Below are positions 10,201-21,200 of a DNA stretch of 64,000 nucleotides, piece after piece. Under the pieces are notes generated by a model, which was given only the letters and a program-made list of their open reading frames with translations, made no database searches and was not told where the DNA came from. How positions within the stretch are numbered: position 1 is the stretch's first letter; each line of letters opens with the position of its first letter. The position numbers were made by a program, and so were the translations under genes. This DNA is from Bacteroidales bacterium UBA2287 (GTDB lineage Bacteria; Bacteroidota; Bacteroidia; Bacteroidales; Tenuifilaceae), in assembly GCA_002345675.1 (NCBI GenBank), contig DDWL01000006.1, positions 44,469-108,468 of the forward strand, in the 5' to 3' direction.

Positions 10201-11805
10201 CCTCTTACTAAAAGGATAAATCAGGGCGATAACTTTATTTTCCCAGTTGGCAAGGGGGTCGATTTAGGTAATAAAATTACCTTGTCCTCAACCCAAACAG
10301 GAACAATACTTTGGACTGTTGAGTACTTTACTCCTAACCCAACCTACCCTAACCAAACAGCACCACTTACGTATGTTAATTCAAAAGAGTTTTGGACCGT
10401 TTCTGCTCCATCGGGGAGCCAAGCAGTTGTAAATCTTAATTGGGATCCAGCAAGCGATTTAACTCCGCTAATGACAGAGAATGGCTTAAGCGATATGAGG
10501 GTTGCCTTTTATAATACTGGCACAACTAACTGGGAAGAAATAAACTCTTTAGCAACTGGTGACGACAATAATGGAAAGGTTTATACATCATCTAGAGTAA
10601 CGATTCCTGCTGCTGGTTCACGCAACTTTACCGTTGCTTGTATAAACACAACCAAACCAAGGGCAAGGCTTAACCCCCCTCTGGCTCCGAATTCGGTTTG
10701 TGGAAATGCCGGAATTCCAGTTGTGTTTTCAGGTGTATCTTCGCTTAACCTTAATTTTATACTTAACTATAAAAAGGGAGGTGTCGCACAGCCTCCAATC
10801 ACAGTAAGTTCGCTTCCATTTACTTTACCTACCGATGCAATAGGAAATACTTATCAACTTGTAAGTTTTACCTATGATAACCCACCGCATTCGGCCCCAA
10901 TTCAAACTGGTGTAGTTGATGCTGCAATAGTTACAACTTATACCGTGCCAACAACAGCAAATGCGGGGTTAGACCAATCAATATGTGGTGGAACATCGGC
11001 AACACTCGATGCTAACACTCCCACGGTAGGTTCTGGTTTATGGTCGGTTAGTGGAGCCGGTGGAACAGTTGTTTTCCCTACAGTTCCCAATAGCCTGTTT
11101 AATGGTACAAATGGTAGCAGCTATACCCTTACTTGGACTATTTCAAATGGTGGATGTACCTCTTCTGATAATGTAGAGGTAGCTTTCCCACTTCTTCCCG
11201 AGACCCCCGTTGCGTTTGTTGATTATGATGCAATTGTATGTCAGGGCGATAACGATGTTGCCTACTCCATTTCGGTAACAGGATCTCATACTTTCACATG
11301 GAACTACACTGGAACTAATGCAACAATTGTAGGTTCGGGAGCAGCAGTAACTGTCGATTATTTGAATAATGCCACATCGGGTACACTAAGTGTTTACACA
11401 ACCAATGGTTGCGGCAATAGCGCACCTCTTAATTTGGCTGTAACGGTTAACACTCGTCCAGTTTTTACGGTTTTAGGCTCGGCTCCAAATATATGCGATA
11501 CTGATTTATACACACTAACTACAAGTTTCTCGTCAATTAGCGTTCCGTATAGTATTGATATAATTCTCGATGGAACGAGTGTTGCTGGTTCGCCTTTCAT
11601 TAGTTCCAATAATCCAGATTACGTTTATGCTCAAAATTTAACATGGATAGTTGGTGCTGTGCCAAGTACTGCTTATAATTATTCTGTTACAGTTACCGAC
11701 AACAATGGGTGTACCACCAGTACTACAGTTCCAATTACGGTTGACGTGTTTAAAATCCCCGAAACTGGTCCGCAGTACCATATACCTAACACGTTTGGGG
11801 AATAA
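1231..11805 (+). CDS. Giant secreted beta-strand-repeat protein 1 (about 3,524 aa)
   Basis: The ATG at 1231 is chosen over the one at 1186 because a signal peptide follows it directly (hydrophobic core KIFLLAIAIFAIG, likely cleavage after NSFAQ near residue 40). The body is rich in N, T, G and A with hundreds of short beta-strand units of the NNLTI...T type. Two or three tandem units of about 70 residues (FNGTGAQxIPA...YNNLTIS) lie at 1905-2340. A recurring module with FP(I/V/M)G followed by a Y-T-P-like stretch occurs near 3211, 6065, 8981 and 10239. PKD/Ig-like domains (for example ANAGLDQSICGG at about 10960) occupy the last 280 residues. The protein ends TGPQYHIPNTFGE. From about 3560 onward it is co-linear with the second giant. 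It is probably a surface adhesin or sheath protein (inference). No typical type IX C-terminal sorting domain was recognised. Confidence 0.9.
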   Translation: MAVNYTKPISFLPTVSFKIIAKIFLLAIAIFAIGGNSFAQKTLTAGTATYDGAWAGGTWSGDGTPPASGAAFSMNAGTTVNINANWTSGNIIINANNGAANTTLNVATGVLLTSGTLAINPPTGGTINNTLNLIGTGSVTCTGLSSTNSGNDARDCKVAISIGILTVNGNITMGNNAVRNDITFSGAGTLNVTGNLTTGTLVGNAGTINVGGTFTPTTFTVNTSTVNFNGTGAQAIPAYDYYNLTISEARTTNNVTLINGGTIGVSNIFSPTATFTTGNYVNTNNTINFNGTGAQTIPAFNYNNLTISGARTTNSITLANAGIIGVSNAFAASATFTTGGYIRTGSTIDYNGAVQSVTGFTYNNLNLSSSGTKTMLAAITINENLDISGSATLYTNTFQITGNASGTFTMASGTGLNLGNTGNATNVLFPSNYTSGNIALDVNSTVLYQSGGAQTVSNVPTYGNLSTATNTKTCSGDLSVAGNLGVNGASTFTMGTVAATWSILGNATIDGTLNFGTAVAKTINIAGDLINVTGTINMSGAGLAHNLNLGGANNAITTFTTQVGSGSTVTYNRVGDQTVFGSANYRNLTFSGDGNKVLQAAATVNNSLTLNSGVFQIGNFNLTLADNTAAAVQGTPSGTSMVETNGTGYVIRNAIATTPILFPIGTNGLYTPATINTTTPTTGTISARTAFNDLLGAKYVQRYWDLLTSAAGPYTITATFQYDISEVTTSPTFIKYKPNAGIWQNPIGTASFGANSFTITGTTNVTNALTSWTAGALGTYYSYQTGDWNTTTTWTSDPGGTTQVGSTVPQNNDVVVILSGRTVSLPANIATTGLDVTINAGGFLNLATYQFTNPLLALRGKGTLRLASATFPAVTTNTFVNAGEGTVEYNNAANFNLPPAQTTYNNLTINAPGVIATQMNNLTLNGNLYVKAGTYRINDNTAARRQLTVNGNVTVDAGASITVGTGSTNATTNPLSINGGTAPFINYYDLHSHRVVLFGNVTNNGIVRFTNLNFPIFNLFPPLGSGATSGFATVYFRGATNNTLTCNNTTDFYNLVLDKGVDQTYALTVYSSAYPNFRLFGANIAGGDTPGANPNLKKALWIRTGTLKLQGLTIIPSLSEGTCAAETAPNGNPNSDFFIPANGALVLDGSDVIVLSTADDYREVNLAYNVAGGTGLVNGVGQGGCSSYSIYGKLQINNGYFSTRESGGFITWDLAAGQFIINGGTVDAKQFRAAGGSGGLSSYAQTGGLFILRGRFWRTPTAYTAISNLTDFSTATLNTARSAASIEAIKGAFNLNSPANVFSMSGGTIRVYDVIGNGAAEQKAFEILSSPGNINVTGGTLEIVPTTGTLIADPANYYIESTAKLGNLTINRASGAAEVGLRNYPLTVLSAINLTAGDFNANNLDVTVGGNFTISAGTTYTTGTNRTIFNGGATQFLTFNIAAPLTLHKLVLDKPNASLFRVAGTQSTLNILDSLIIIKSRFFDEFKTVNCSGNIYNSGTHFGSGKIVLNSDVNRTINGDGSGVFQNIEFNKPTAGVADVTVNSNITVNGVLHFTGAATGYKKLNIQEYNLLMGATASVTGADANRFVYTKGEVGNASVSKVYSATTSSFTFPVGAQSTRHVGVPEYTPATVSFSADPTTYGTVTVVPVGAEHFATNPKNRSLTYYWRTKSEGFTGIVAGSVSHSYTYSLTDNDVVAGPPDIAEVGYVPARFDNGTVSWTNGTTASINTTTNVIDGPWLSGVDYIDGDYTAGDNDATNPFGAPLTYYSYSSGWWGDPNNWSLTNHTTFDPPGLAPGESDIVIIGNGHNITLNTNLTVANTDFRKAANLQIETGSSLDIGYNPASNFSVVSSHPNGNGNFRVACDRGPLDFTTVRTFEFPLGDFSDFNVNTGTTVLYTTNPIAGTTFYLPNNVNKYGNLIISPVGGSNIIFGNTDVLIYGNCTIQGQNADSWFCPTWNENYPGGITRIAKTITINGNMDIQGGSFGWYGGGGGGAQNVVVNGNVIVASGAAINVWASNTSQRLSIGGDLINNANNIINPGSTCRSYVCLNAVPVVFFGNTNSTVFTANNTAYAGAVGTGYGFSDPADPLHRSATIFGNVTVNKGTSQATTLSFTGGNISTPVNNWLTLQNGTLRYLLTDPRTNFTISTATAITIPGTSGLEINLASNANNTNVLIANFNANNNDLFLYGKLTIANTTVYVGQTTSPANNNDIEYGGGGLSEIDMQGGTLVVNGQIRMNAASTAGVLKYRQSGSSRVIINGQAADNSKAKLEVYNPGSVFNMSGTSSLTIVRGGGGNTYGDLYLRAASSSVGGSSTINFTQLPAVGSVVDAVQNYLLDANVPLNNLTITGKTAATARNATVTLLISPLVMNGDLTISNANSILDANTAFNINVTVKGGFTNNGAYNHYNNITTFSGGTQIIGGTSATDFYDLVVNPVTSLSLVRNITVLNDLTLSTGQLLYSTYSINVKRHLTNNANYDGDASVGGVILNGAVQQDVSGTGTFGRLELDNTNGARVNDNITLQKNLRLTTGVFNINQHLITLEVNSNIEGSGFGPTKMIASDGVYSNVGLRKYFPIYSGAPIVFTFPMGTSNKYTPALLTYTDNAKVGYIRLNNINDNHPGVIDPTNVLDYFWELESFSIEGFSGTLVLNYKEEDVVLNGYAETDYIPAALLIPGSSWSKFSGTNINTTNNTILFNFSAANTLSGEYTAGVDPALPNTVPEFTSKNTGFWFDKDNWQQTGGDHYDLTGAPNGFIVIIDTDDEITIDNDYATAYRTTIKGKLINSPTNFGHNLGDVSGNGTLFLQSATFPAGRYNSFFNCANEGILEYGGNTSYNVIADLFNTLPRLHFSGSGSRVLPGKDLTICKRLLINGPTVDNSLNNRKLTIQGTMERLAGTFTSGSGAGAIVSFAGSSAQTIGGALGNFTGANTFNNFEIKNSLGLTINNTGSIAIAGNLLLTAGNINTSSTATLTITNTAINCVTPSGGKVSSFVNGPLTKRINQGDNFIFPVGKGVDLGNKITLSSTQTGTILWTVEYFTPNPTYPNQTAPLTYVNSKEFWTVSAPSGSQAVVNLNWDPASDLTPLMTENGLSDMRVAFYNTGTTNWEEINSLATGDDNNGKVYTSSRVTIPAAGSRNFTVACINTTKPRARLNPPLAPNSVCGNAGIPVVFSGVSSLNLNFILNYKKGGVAQPPITVSSLPFTLPTDAIGNTYQLVSFTYDNPPHSAPIQTGVVDAAIVTTYTVPTTANAGLDQSICGGTSATLDANTPTVGSGLWSVSGAGGTVVFPTVPNSLFNGTNGSSYTLTWTISNGGCTSSDNVEVAFPLLPETPVAFVDYDAIVCQGDNDVAYSISVTGSHTFTWNYTGTNATIVGSGAAVTVDYLNNATSGTLSVYTTNGCGNSAPLNLAVTVNTRPVFTVLGSAPNICDTDLYTLTTSFSSISVPYSIDIILDGTSVAGSPFISSNNPDYVYAQNLTWIVGAVPSTAYNYSVTVTDNNGCTTSTTVPITVDVFKIPETGPQYHIPNTFGE

Positions 11806-11831
11806 GGAAATCAATATAGAGTTTACGGTTA

Positions 11832-11870
11832 AAAAGAGGCTGTCTAAAAAAGATTGCCTCTTTTATTTTT
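11832..11870 (+). terminator. Rho-independent terminator after giant gene 1
   Basis: AAAAGAGGC (11832-11840) pairs with GCCTCTTTT (11856-11864) around a 15-nt loop and is followed by ATTTTTT. It starts 26 nt after the stop codon, so giant genes 1 and 2 are probably separate transcription units. Confidence 0.75.
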
Positions 11871-12069
11871 TAAATTGAGTTCCTAAATGTCCGTTTGATG
11901 AATTAAATTACCTGTTAGACAATCAATTTTATACAATGCTTACTTTTCATCAATAAAATACTCCCATTCGACAAATACTCAAATCATTTGCCAAACAAAT
12001 GTAGTAACAATAACGTATGGGTAAAAGTTTATACGCAATGAATGAACATTTTATGTTTATATTTATAGC

Positions 12070-12089
12070 TTAAATGCCCGAAAATGGAC
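12070..12089 (-). repeat. Right half of the inverted repeat bracketing giant gene 1
   Basis: This pairs with 1081-1100 (18 of 20 positions). It lies about 120 nt before the ATG of giant gene 2. The rest of 11871-12210 holds no gene; a possible Bacteroidota -7 box TATTTTTG is at 12182-12189 but lacks a well-spaced -33 TTG. Confidence 0.6.
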
Positions 12090-12210
12090 TTTTAATGGTT
12101 TTAAAACCCCAATCCTTTTGGTATGTTGCTGCTTCATTGGCAATTACATAAATGGGTTTAATATTTGCTATAATATAAAGTTATTTTTGCTGATTATTAA
12201 ACAACGATAT

Positions 12211-15200
12211 ATGAGAAAAATTTACCTTTTACTCACAACAGCTCTGTTTCTTAGTGGAAGTTTTTCCGCATTTTCGCAGGTTGCAAACGATTTTCGCTCA
12301 ATTGCCGATGGAAACTGGAATATAGTAACAAACTGGGAACAACATAATGGATCTAACTGGGTGGCAGCCTCATACTACCCTGGTAACGGAGCTACAAATG
12401 CTGTAACAGTAAATAATATTATTACGGCAAATGTGGCACTTAACTTAACGAATAATTTAATTGTAACTGGCTCCTTAACTCTTGGTGCCTCAAATTTTAC
12501 TGTAGGCGGGACAACGAGTATTTCGGGAAGTTTGATCGATAACAACAATAGTGGTATTACAACTTTTACTGGAAGTGTAACCACTACTGGATCGGGAACA
12601 TTCACAACAACTACAGTTGTTACAAATGGACTTATGATTCTGAGTAACAACTTTAATCAGTCATCTACAGGAACTTCATCTGTTGGAACAGCAACTATTG
12701 GAGGCAACCTAATAGTAAACGACGGAACATTTAGTAAAAACGCAGCAGGAACACTTACGGTTAATGGCACAACCACAATTAATAATTCGGGAGCAATTCT
12801 TCTAAGTAATAATAGCGCATGCGTTTTTGTAGGAAAAATTACGGCGAACAACAGCTCAACATGGACATCAACAGTAGTTGCAACTGCAGGCAATATGGTT
12901 GTTCAAAATGGTTTTACACAAAATAGCACAGGAGCAATTGCTTTTGGAGCTGCAACTTTCGCAAATAATTCGCAAGAAATAAACATTGCAAATAATACAG
13001 GAAACGTATCGTTTGCAAGCGCTATTGCTGTTAATGCAAATGTCGACATTCAGAACTCGGGTGATGGAACTTTTGCTGGATCAATTACATTTTCGACTAC
13101 AGTTACCATTGCAAATAACATTACAGTAATCAATAAACGGAATACTTTAGTATTTGGTGCCCTAAATGGTGCAGCGGGCGCAACTAATGCAACTTGGGTA
13201 AATAACATTAACTCTACACTCGAATACAGAGACGCAGCAGCACCAATGACCATAGGAGTACTTAATGTAACGGCAAATGGAAATACAGTTTATTATAATC
13301 GTGGTGGAGTTCAAACCTTAAAATTAACAGATTACCACCACCTTGTAACTGGGGTTAATAATAGTGCAACTGCTAGAAACAAAACGTTTGAATCTTTTGC
13401 AGGAACATTCACAATTGCAGGTAATGTATTTATTGGTCGTAATAGTTCAGTGTATTTGGGTACAGGTGCTAAGAATATAACCGTAAATGGAAACATAACC
13501 ACAGAAGCCACAGCTGCAAATCTTTACACACAGGATGCCGATGTTATTCATACATTAACCATTGGAGGTGCCATAATAAATAATGGCGCAACAATTCAAT
13601 TGCAGTATTCAGCAGCCCGCTACTGCAATGTTATTATGACCAGTAATGGAAATCTGATTCAAGGCTCAGCAGGATCAATCCGTTTGGCAAACCTTACCCT
13701 CACCAATGCCGATGCAAAAACTTGTTCCTATAACGGAAATATTGACTTTTATTCTGGAGGTATTGCATCTTTTACAAACAACGGCGGAGCATTTACTGCA
13801 ACCAACGGAACATTCAGGTTTTTAGATGCTTTTTCGATTCAGGGAACTGGAAGCATTGAGTTCAACAATTTACAGGTTGGAAATAACAATCAAACCATTC
13901 AAACACTCGAACGCGATGTAACCGTTAATGGGACCCTAACGCTCAATCATAATAATACTGCTAGCAGCTATCTCGATATAAAAAATAACACCCTAAATAT
14001 TTTAGGAAATTACACTTTAACTAATTCGGGCGATTTTGGATCTTCAACCGGAGCAGGTACCCTAAATCTTGGTAATGGAAATACACCTACAATAACAGGT
14101 TCGTTACGTTTCGAAACCCCAATTGGAACAATAAACCACAATGTTACCAATGGCTTTAGCCTAACAGTAAATGCGTTAACAGTTGGTAACTTTAATAACA
14201 CTCTTGGAACATTTACTGCAACACAAAACGTTACTATTAACCAAAATCTTACAAATAACGCAACATTTAATCAAACAGCCGGAACTACTACATTTACAAA
14301 TGCAAACGGGTTTGTTCAAACATCGGGAGGAACCCCCAGCACAACGCTGTTTAATGTTGTGGTTGCCAACGATGCAACCGTTACAAACAGACTTACTACA
14401 AGAATTTCGGGCACTCTCAACGGACAAAATGCCGCATCAACCTGGTTAAACGACGAAAACTCAACCCTTAACTATTTTAGCGCAACAGCTCCAATGGTAC
14501 AGGGAATATTCGATGTTGACCGTAGTAACAGTACTGTAAACTATGCGCTTAATGGAGTTCAGTCGTTAAGGGCTGCCGCCTACCGCAACCTTACATCGAG
14601 CGGCGGAAACACCAAAACCTTGGGCGGAAATGTATCGGTAAACGGTACGCTTAATTTCGACGCAGGAACCCTTGCCATAGGAGCAAACACCCTTACACTT
14701 GCAGGCAACTTAACTGGAACTCCCCTGTTAACTGGAGGTGCAACATCGAACTTAACAGTTGACGATGCAGGGGCATCGCCCAGTATTACATTGCCATCAA
14801 TTGCCAACCTTTTAACGCTAACCTTAAATCGAGTTGCTGGCGTTAGCCTAGGAGGAAGCATTGTTACCACAAATTTAACTCTAACCAACGGAAAGATTAA
14901 CCTTGCCAGCAACAACCTAACTGTAACAAACATTACAGGATTCTCTTCGAGCAATTACATTATTGCACAAGGAACAGGAACATTAAGACGAACTGTTGCT
15001 GCATCGAACGTAGTTTTTCCTATTGGAACTTCGTCGTCATACTTACCTCTTACTTTAAATAATGCCGGAACCTCCGACACATATTTTGTTAACCTTTTTG
15101 GGAGCGTTACCGATAATGGAACAACTGGCGGAACCCCCATTGGAAATAATGTAGTAAATGCAACATGGGTTGTAAACGAACTGGTTGCTGGGGGGTCGAA

Positions 15201-18200
15201 TTTGACGGTTACAGCCCAGTGGAATTTGGCTAATGAAGCAGTAGTTTTCGACCGAGCAAACAGCATGTTGGCCTACTACAATGCTGGAGCATGGAACAAA
15301 ACCGCACCAACAGCCGCATCGGGTAGTAATCCATATACACAAGTGCGTACAGTTGGTGCAAATATTGGTTCGTTCGCAGCTGTCGATCAGCTATTTCTTG
15401 GGGTTCCAGGCCAATGGACGGGTAACACAAGTACCGATTGGAACACCCCGTCGAACTGGGCCGACTTCTCAATTCCCGATGGAACTGTGGATGTAACAAT
15501 TCCAGCTGGTCGTCCTAATTATCCAATTATAACAGGTAATGCTACATGTAATAACCTTAACATACAAAATGGAGGAACAATAAATGCCAACACTTCAAAT
15601 TTCACAGTAAATGGGAATACTACAGTTGAAGGTGTTTTTTCCGATGGAAGTAATACTGGTGTCAATACTTTTGTTGGTTCAATAGTTCTTTCTGGAAATG
15701 GCTCCTGGAACACAACTGCTGTAACTACATCAGCAAATACTATAATTCGAAACGGAATAATTAATAATAGTTTAAATGGGTTTGTTTCTGGTGCTATATC
15801 GTTTAATGCAAATAACCAAAGCATACAAGGAGCGGGAGCAATAACCATAGGCGCAATTTTAATTGCCAATAATATTGAAGTTACAAACCAAACAAGCATT
15901 ACAGTTTCGGGTGCACTAAATGGAGGAAATGCCGATTCGAAGTGGATAAATGCTAATAATTCATCACTTTTCTACACCAATGCCACTCAGCCTATGGCAA
16001 CAGGGGTGTTCGACGTAGATCAACTAGGCAGTTTGGTTTCGTATAGTGGAATAGGAGTCCAATCAGTAAAAATAACCGATTACTATAATTTAAAAGCCGA
16101 GGGGGGTAATACAAAAACATTTGCATCGAATGGTTCAATTAATATTATTAACAACTTAAATGTTGCATCATCTACTACCCTACAAGCAATAAATGTTGTC
16201 GGCCAAGGCCTTTTAACTGTTAATGGGTTAATTTCAAACGAAGGTACACTAACCCTTCAGCGATCATCAACGCAGTTCATCGATTTAATACTTACAAACA
16301 GCGGAAATATAATAACTGGTGGCGGAACTTTTACTTTTGCCAATTTAACCTTAAATAATGCTTTAGCAAAAAGCATCGATGCAACTGGAATAATTAGTTT
16401 TAATACAGGAAATACCGCAAATAGGATAAACTCATTTACAAACAATGGCGGTACATTTTCAGCAACAAATGGAACGTTTAGTTTTATTGATGCAACAACA
16501 TTTAGTATTAATGGAACGGGAGCAATTACTTTTAATAACTTGCAATCGGGTAATAACAACGCATCGGTTCTAACTCTTGAGCGCGAAGTAACCGTAAACG
16601 GACTGCTTACCATAAACCATAACGCTACAACTGGGTATATTGCTCTTAATAATCGAACTCTTAATGTAAACGGCAATATAACTCGCACAAATTCAGGTCA
16701 GTTTAGGGGTACTGCAACATCAACCCTAAATTTAGGTAATGGTACTACCACGCTTACAGCAACCAGCAACTTTGCATTCCAAACAGGGCATACACAGGGA
16801 ACCATTAACCACAATACTGCTGCATCGGGTTTTTATTACACTCTGGCCAGCCCTGCAACAGTGGCTAACCTTAACATAATAGCAGGCGAACTGCGCAGCA
16901 TATCCGACCCAACCATAACCAACACATGGGTAAACAACGGAACCTATACACAAACCGCAGGTACAACAACATTTAACAAGGATGGAAGCGGAGAGATTGT
17001 GATTGATGGTGGTAATTTCAGCACCTTCTATAACTTTGCCATTGCCGATGGCACTAGGGTAACCACCACAAGAGATTTTTACGTGCAGAATAATTTTACC
17101 AGCAGTAGCAATACCGCACCAGCCTTTAATGCAACTGGCGGAACGGTTTACTTTAATAGAACAGGTGCAACAGAGCAGAATTTAATGGGCGATGGTACAG
17201 GAACTGTATCGTTTCACAACCTATCATTCCTATCTACAGTTGCCAGAAACATTTGGTTGTGGCGCGATATTACTGTAACCCAAACTACATACATAAGTAA
17301 TAACTCTAGGGTTTACTTTAGGGATAACCGAAGCCACAGCATAACGCTAAACAACGTGAACATTGGTGATGGTGTCTCTGGCTGGTTGATAACACGCGAT
17401 GCCGACAGAAATCATACCCTAACCATTAACGGGAAGTTGCACATGAATACTGGGGCATACTTTTACTTATGGTACAATGCCAATAGGTATGTTGATGTAA
17501 CCTTTACTAACACAGGAGAAATTGTTAGTGGTGGTGGTGCAGGAGCAGTATTTAGGGCTCACAGTCTTGCGTTTACAGGAGCGGGAATAAAGCAGTTTAA
17601 CTACGGAGGTAGAGTTGAAATGCGCGAGGGCAGCTTAACCCCCAACAGCCTAACCAATAACAATGGTCTTATACAGTTTGCCGGGAACACCGAAGTGCGG
17701 TTCTATGGCAACACTACGGCTTGGAACATAAACGGAGACTCAGAAATCGCCTTTGGTGAGCTGTTTACTGGCGATAATACCAGTACATCTGTAACGCTAA
17801 ATACCAACATTTTTGTTGACACAAGGCTATATGTTAACTCCAACAATGTAAGCTGGCCCTTCGACCTTAATGGTCGCACACTAACTCTTAACGGCAACCA
17901 TGCCCGACAAGGAAATGGACGAATTAAGGGCGGCGGAATTTCGCGTATGGTTGTAAACGGAACGGGTGGCTTCACTTCGTCCTTTGCGTTCGACCAAACC
18001 ACCCCGGGCACTAGCAACCTCCTTAATGAACTTGTTATAAATAGAGCCGATGGCGGGGCTATGCTACTTGGAAACCTAATGGAGGTAAATACCCTGAACA
18101 TCAACAACGGAAACCTAAACTCCAGCGCAGGTAGCATTCTGGTTCATACGGCAACCAACATAAACGGCGGGTCGTTCATTGACAATAGTAACACAGGTAC

Positions 18201-21200
18201 AAACACTTTTAGGGGTACAACAACCATTGGTGCGCTGGGAACATTCAACCCCACATCAACCTCGGTGCTTACTTTTAGCGGGAACTTGATAAACAACGGC
18301 ACATTTATTAAGCTAGGCGGGGGCAACACGGTGTTCGAAACCACCACCCTAAGCGGAAGCGCTGAATTTAACTTCAATGCAGGAACGGTACTTGTGCAGG
18401 ATGGACATACTGCCACAAACCAATCAACTGCCAATGGCATAGGTGTTTCGATGCCTGTTGTACTAAATGGCCTTGGAACAGGAATCTGGCGAAACGAGGG
18501 AATACTTACCTACTCCAACGCCACCGAGCCAATGCGCACCGGAACCCTTAACGCATCGCCTGTAGGAAACTATGTGATTTACAACAGAGTTGATAATACA
18601 CAGTATTTGAAAAACACAACCTACCACCACCTGCACTTAATAAATGGTGGTTACCGAACCATGCGCGATGGCAACATTACCATTAATGGCGATTTGTTGA
18701 TAGGGATTTACAACATTTTCTACACTCAGCAACATCATGTTTATGGCAATGCTACTGGCACACTTACCATGCTCGAGAATTCGCAGTACTTTATTGGAAG
18801 ATGGTTTGACGTAAACGATGGATACGTGCACGTGGGTGACGTGCCTCGTTTTGTAACAAACTTTACTAAGGTCAATATAATTCTTGATCCCGAAAGCCGA
18901 ATTGCTTACAACTGGTATAATGGAAATCAACCGTTACTTGTTCAAGAGATTTCGCATGTTCCTAATTATGCTATCCTTCATACCCGACAGGGAGGCAACA
19001 GGGTTATTACTGGCGATGTTACTGTTAACACTTATGCTCTGCTGGAAGTTGGTACATTCTTGTTTAGCAACCCAACTTTCCCAGCAGCCAAAACCGTAAC
19101 CATTAATGGCGACCTTTACGGAAACGGAGGAACCATTAGAATGCCCAACGATGTTAGCCACACCCTTAACCTACACGGAGAGATAAACCAAATTGCTGCC
19201 TTTTGGGGAGGCTCAAACAATACTGTAAACTACTTAAGTTCAGGCACTCAAACCGTTCTTGCTGGGGGACAAGCAGCTGACGGAACAAGAGCTTATGGTA
19301 CGCTTAATTTATCGGGGGGCGGTTTAAAAATACTCGAGGGCAGCATCGATGTTGCCACCCAACTGCGCATGAATGGTGTTGTGGTACAGTTAGGCGATTT
19401 TAATCTCCGTTTACTCGGAAGCACAACCTTTAATGCCGCCATAAACCCAGCACAGCCTTTCTCAAGTTCCAATATGATTGAAACTAACGGTACTGGACGT
19501 TTACAGCGCTACACTACAGGAATTGGACGTGAAAACCACCAAATGATTTACCCAATAGGCTCGAGCGGAAAATATACACCTATGGAGTATAAGAATATTG
19601 TAGCTGGGGGCACTGGCACATACACTACTTATGTTCGAGTTGTACCCGAGCGCCACCCAAGCGTTGAAGCCATTTACGACGCCCTCATTAGGTACTGGAA
19701 TCTTGAATCGAATATAACTACATATCCCGATGTAGAGTTCACCTTTGAACCAACCGATGTAATTGGTACTGCATCGTTATACAATGTCTACCGGTGGAGC
19801 TCTACTACATTTACTACCCCAGCTGGCTCAAGTATTGACCATATAAATAATAAGATTATTGTTCCGAAAGGAAGTACAAACCCACTCACAGCCGATTGGC
19901 TCGCCTACGATAATGTAACCATTCGCGAAACGCTATACTCATACTTGGATGGGAACTGGAACTTTATTGATGTTTGGACCACCGACCCCTCGGGGCAGCT
20001 CCTCGAAGGTTCGAGAATACCCGGTAATAACGACAACGTGGTTATCCTACCTGGGCGAACCGTTACCCTTACCGAAAACCTAAATACCCAGGGGCTAATA
20101 ATTACCGTTGAGGAAGGGGCAATACTCGATTTGGGAACCTTTGCTTTCAATCAGGTTGTATCTATTCTTCAGGGTAAAGGTACTGTTAGGTTAGCTTCAA
20201 ACTCCATGCCTTTGGTTTCGCTTAATCGCATTGTAGAGCCCGAGGGCGGTACCATTGAGTACAATGTACCCGACATTTCCTTTGTGCTTAACAATCAACC
20301 ACATTACAATAATCTCGCATTTAATCTACCTAATTCGGCCAATATTGCCCAACTCGAAAATAATTTAACCCTTTACGGTAACCTAACGGTTGATAAAGGG
20401 TTCTTTAAAATATATAAGGACGATGCGACTGCCACAACCCATTCACGTCTCCAAATTAATATTGCTGGCGATATTACGGTTGAAACAAGTGGCTCAATAA
20501 CCGTAGGAACAGCATCAACTTACGATGGACTTGTTCTTCCTGTTGAGGGAACAACCCCTGGCAGTAACGTGCCTCGCTACTACGATATTTACCACACCCT
20601 TGAAATTGGTGGAAGTTTATTTAATAATGGTGGTTCGGTTAAATTTGTTAGCTCCGACATTGCTAGCGAAATTCGATTCAATCAATTAACAACCCGTGGT
20701 GCGGCTACAGTTAGGTTCTACAACACCAATAATGCGCAACTTATTTGTAATGGGACTACCGATTTCTACAATCTTATTGTAGATAAAGGAGTTGGAACAA
20801 CAACCGAACTCAATATTAACGCATCATCACCGCAACGATTCAGGCTATTTGGGGCTAATATACATCATATTCCACGAGGAAGCACCAATCCCGAGCTACG
20901 TAAAGCGCTTTGGATACGTAACGGAACCCTGCGCCTTTCGGGTATGACCACCATTGCATCGCTCACCGAGGGCGACCATCCCACCGCTGGTGCATACTAC
21001 TACATTGGTTTTAGGGGCGCACTTGTAATCGATGATAGAGACGTTACCGTTCTTATTTCGGCCGATGGGCCAAATGAAGTAGAAGCAGCCTGGGGAATAC
21101 CTGCCGCCAATGTGCATGGAGTTTTGTACAACTCAGCTACAACTAGGCAGGGGCTTATACTTTACGGAAATCTTACCGTAAACGACGGCTACCTCTCAAC

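Noticed and set aside
10940..11805. Type IX secretion C-terminal sorting domain at the ends of the giant proteins
   Set aside because: The endings lack the usual features of type A domains (N-P, G-x-Y and K-x-x-K/V-type motifs) and of CHU_C domains; I only see Ig/PKD-like domains and the shared TGPQYHIPNTFG end.
11831..11870. Insertion-sequence end at AGAGGCTGTCTAAAA
   Set aside because: The stretch resembles IS termini, but there is no transposase or partner end nearby and the hairpin plus T-run fits a terminator.
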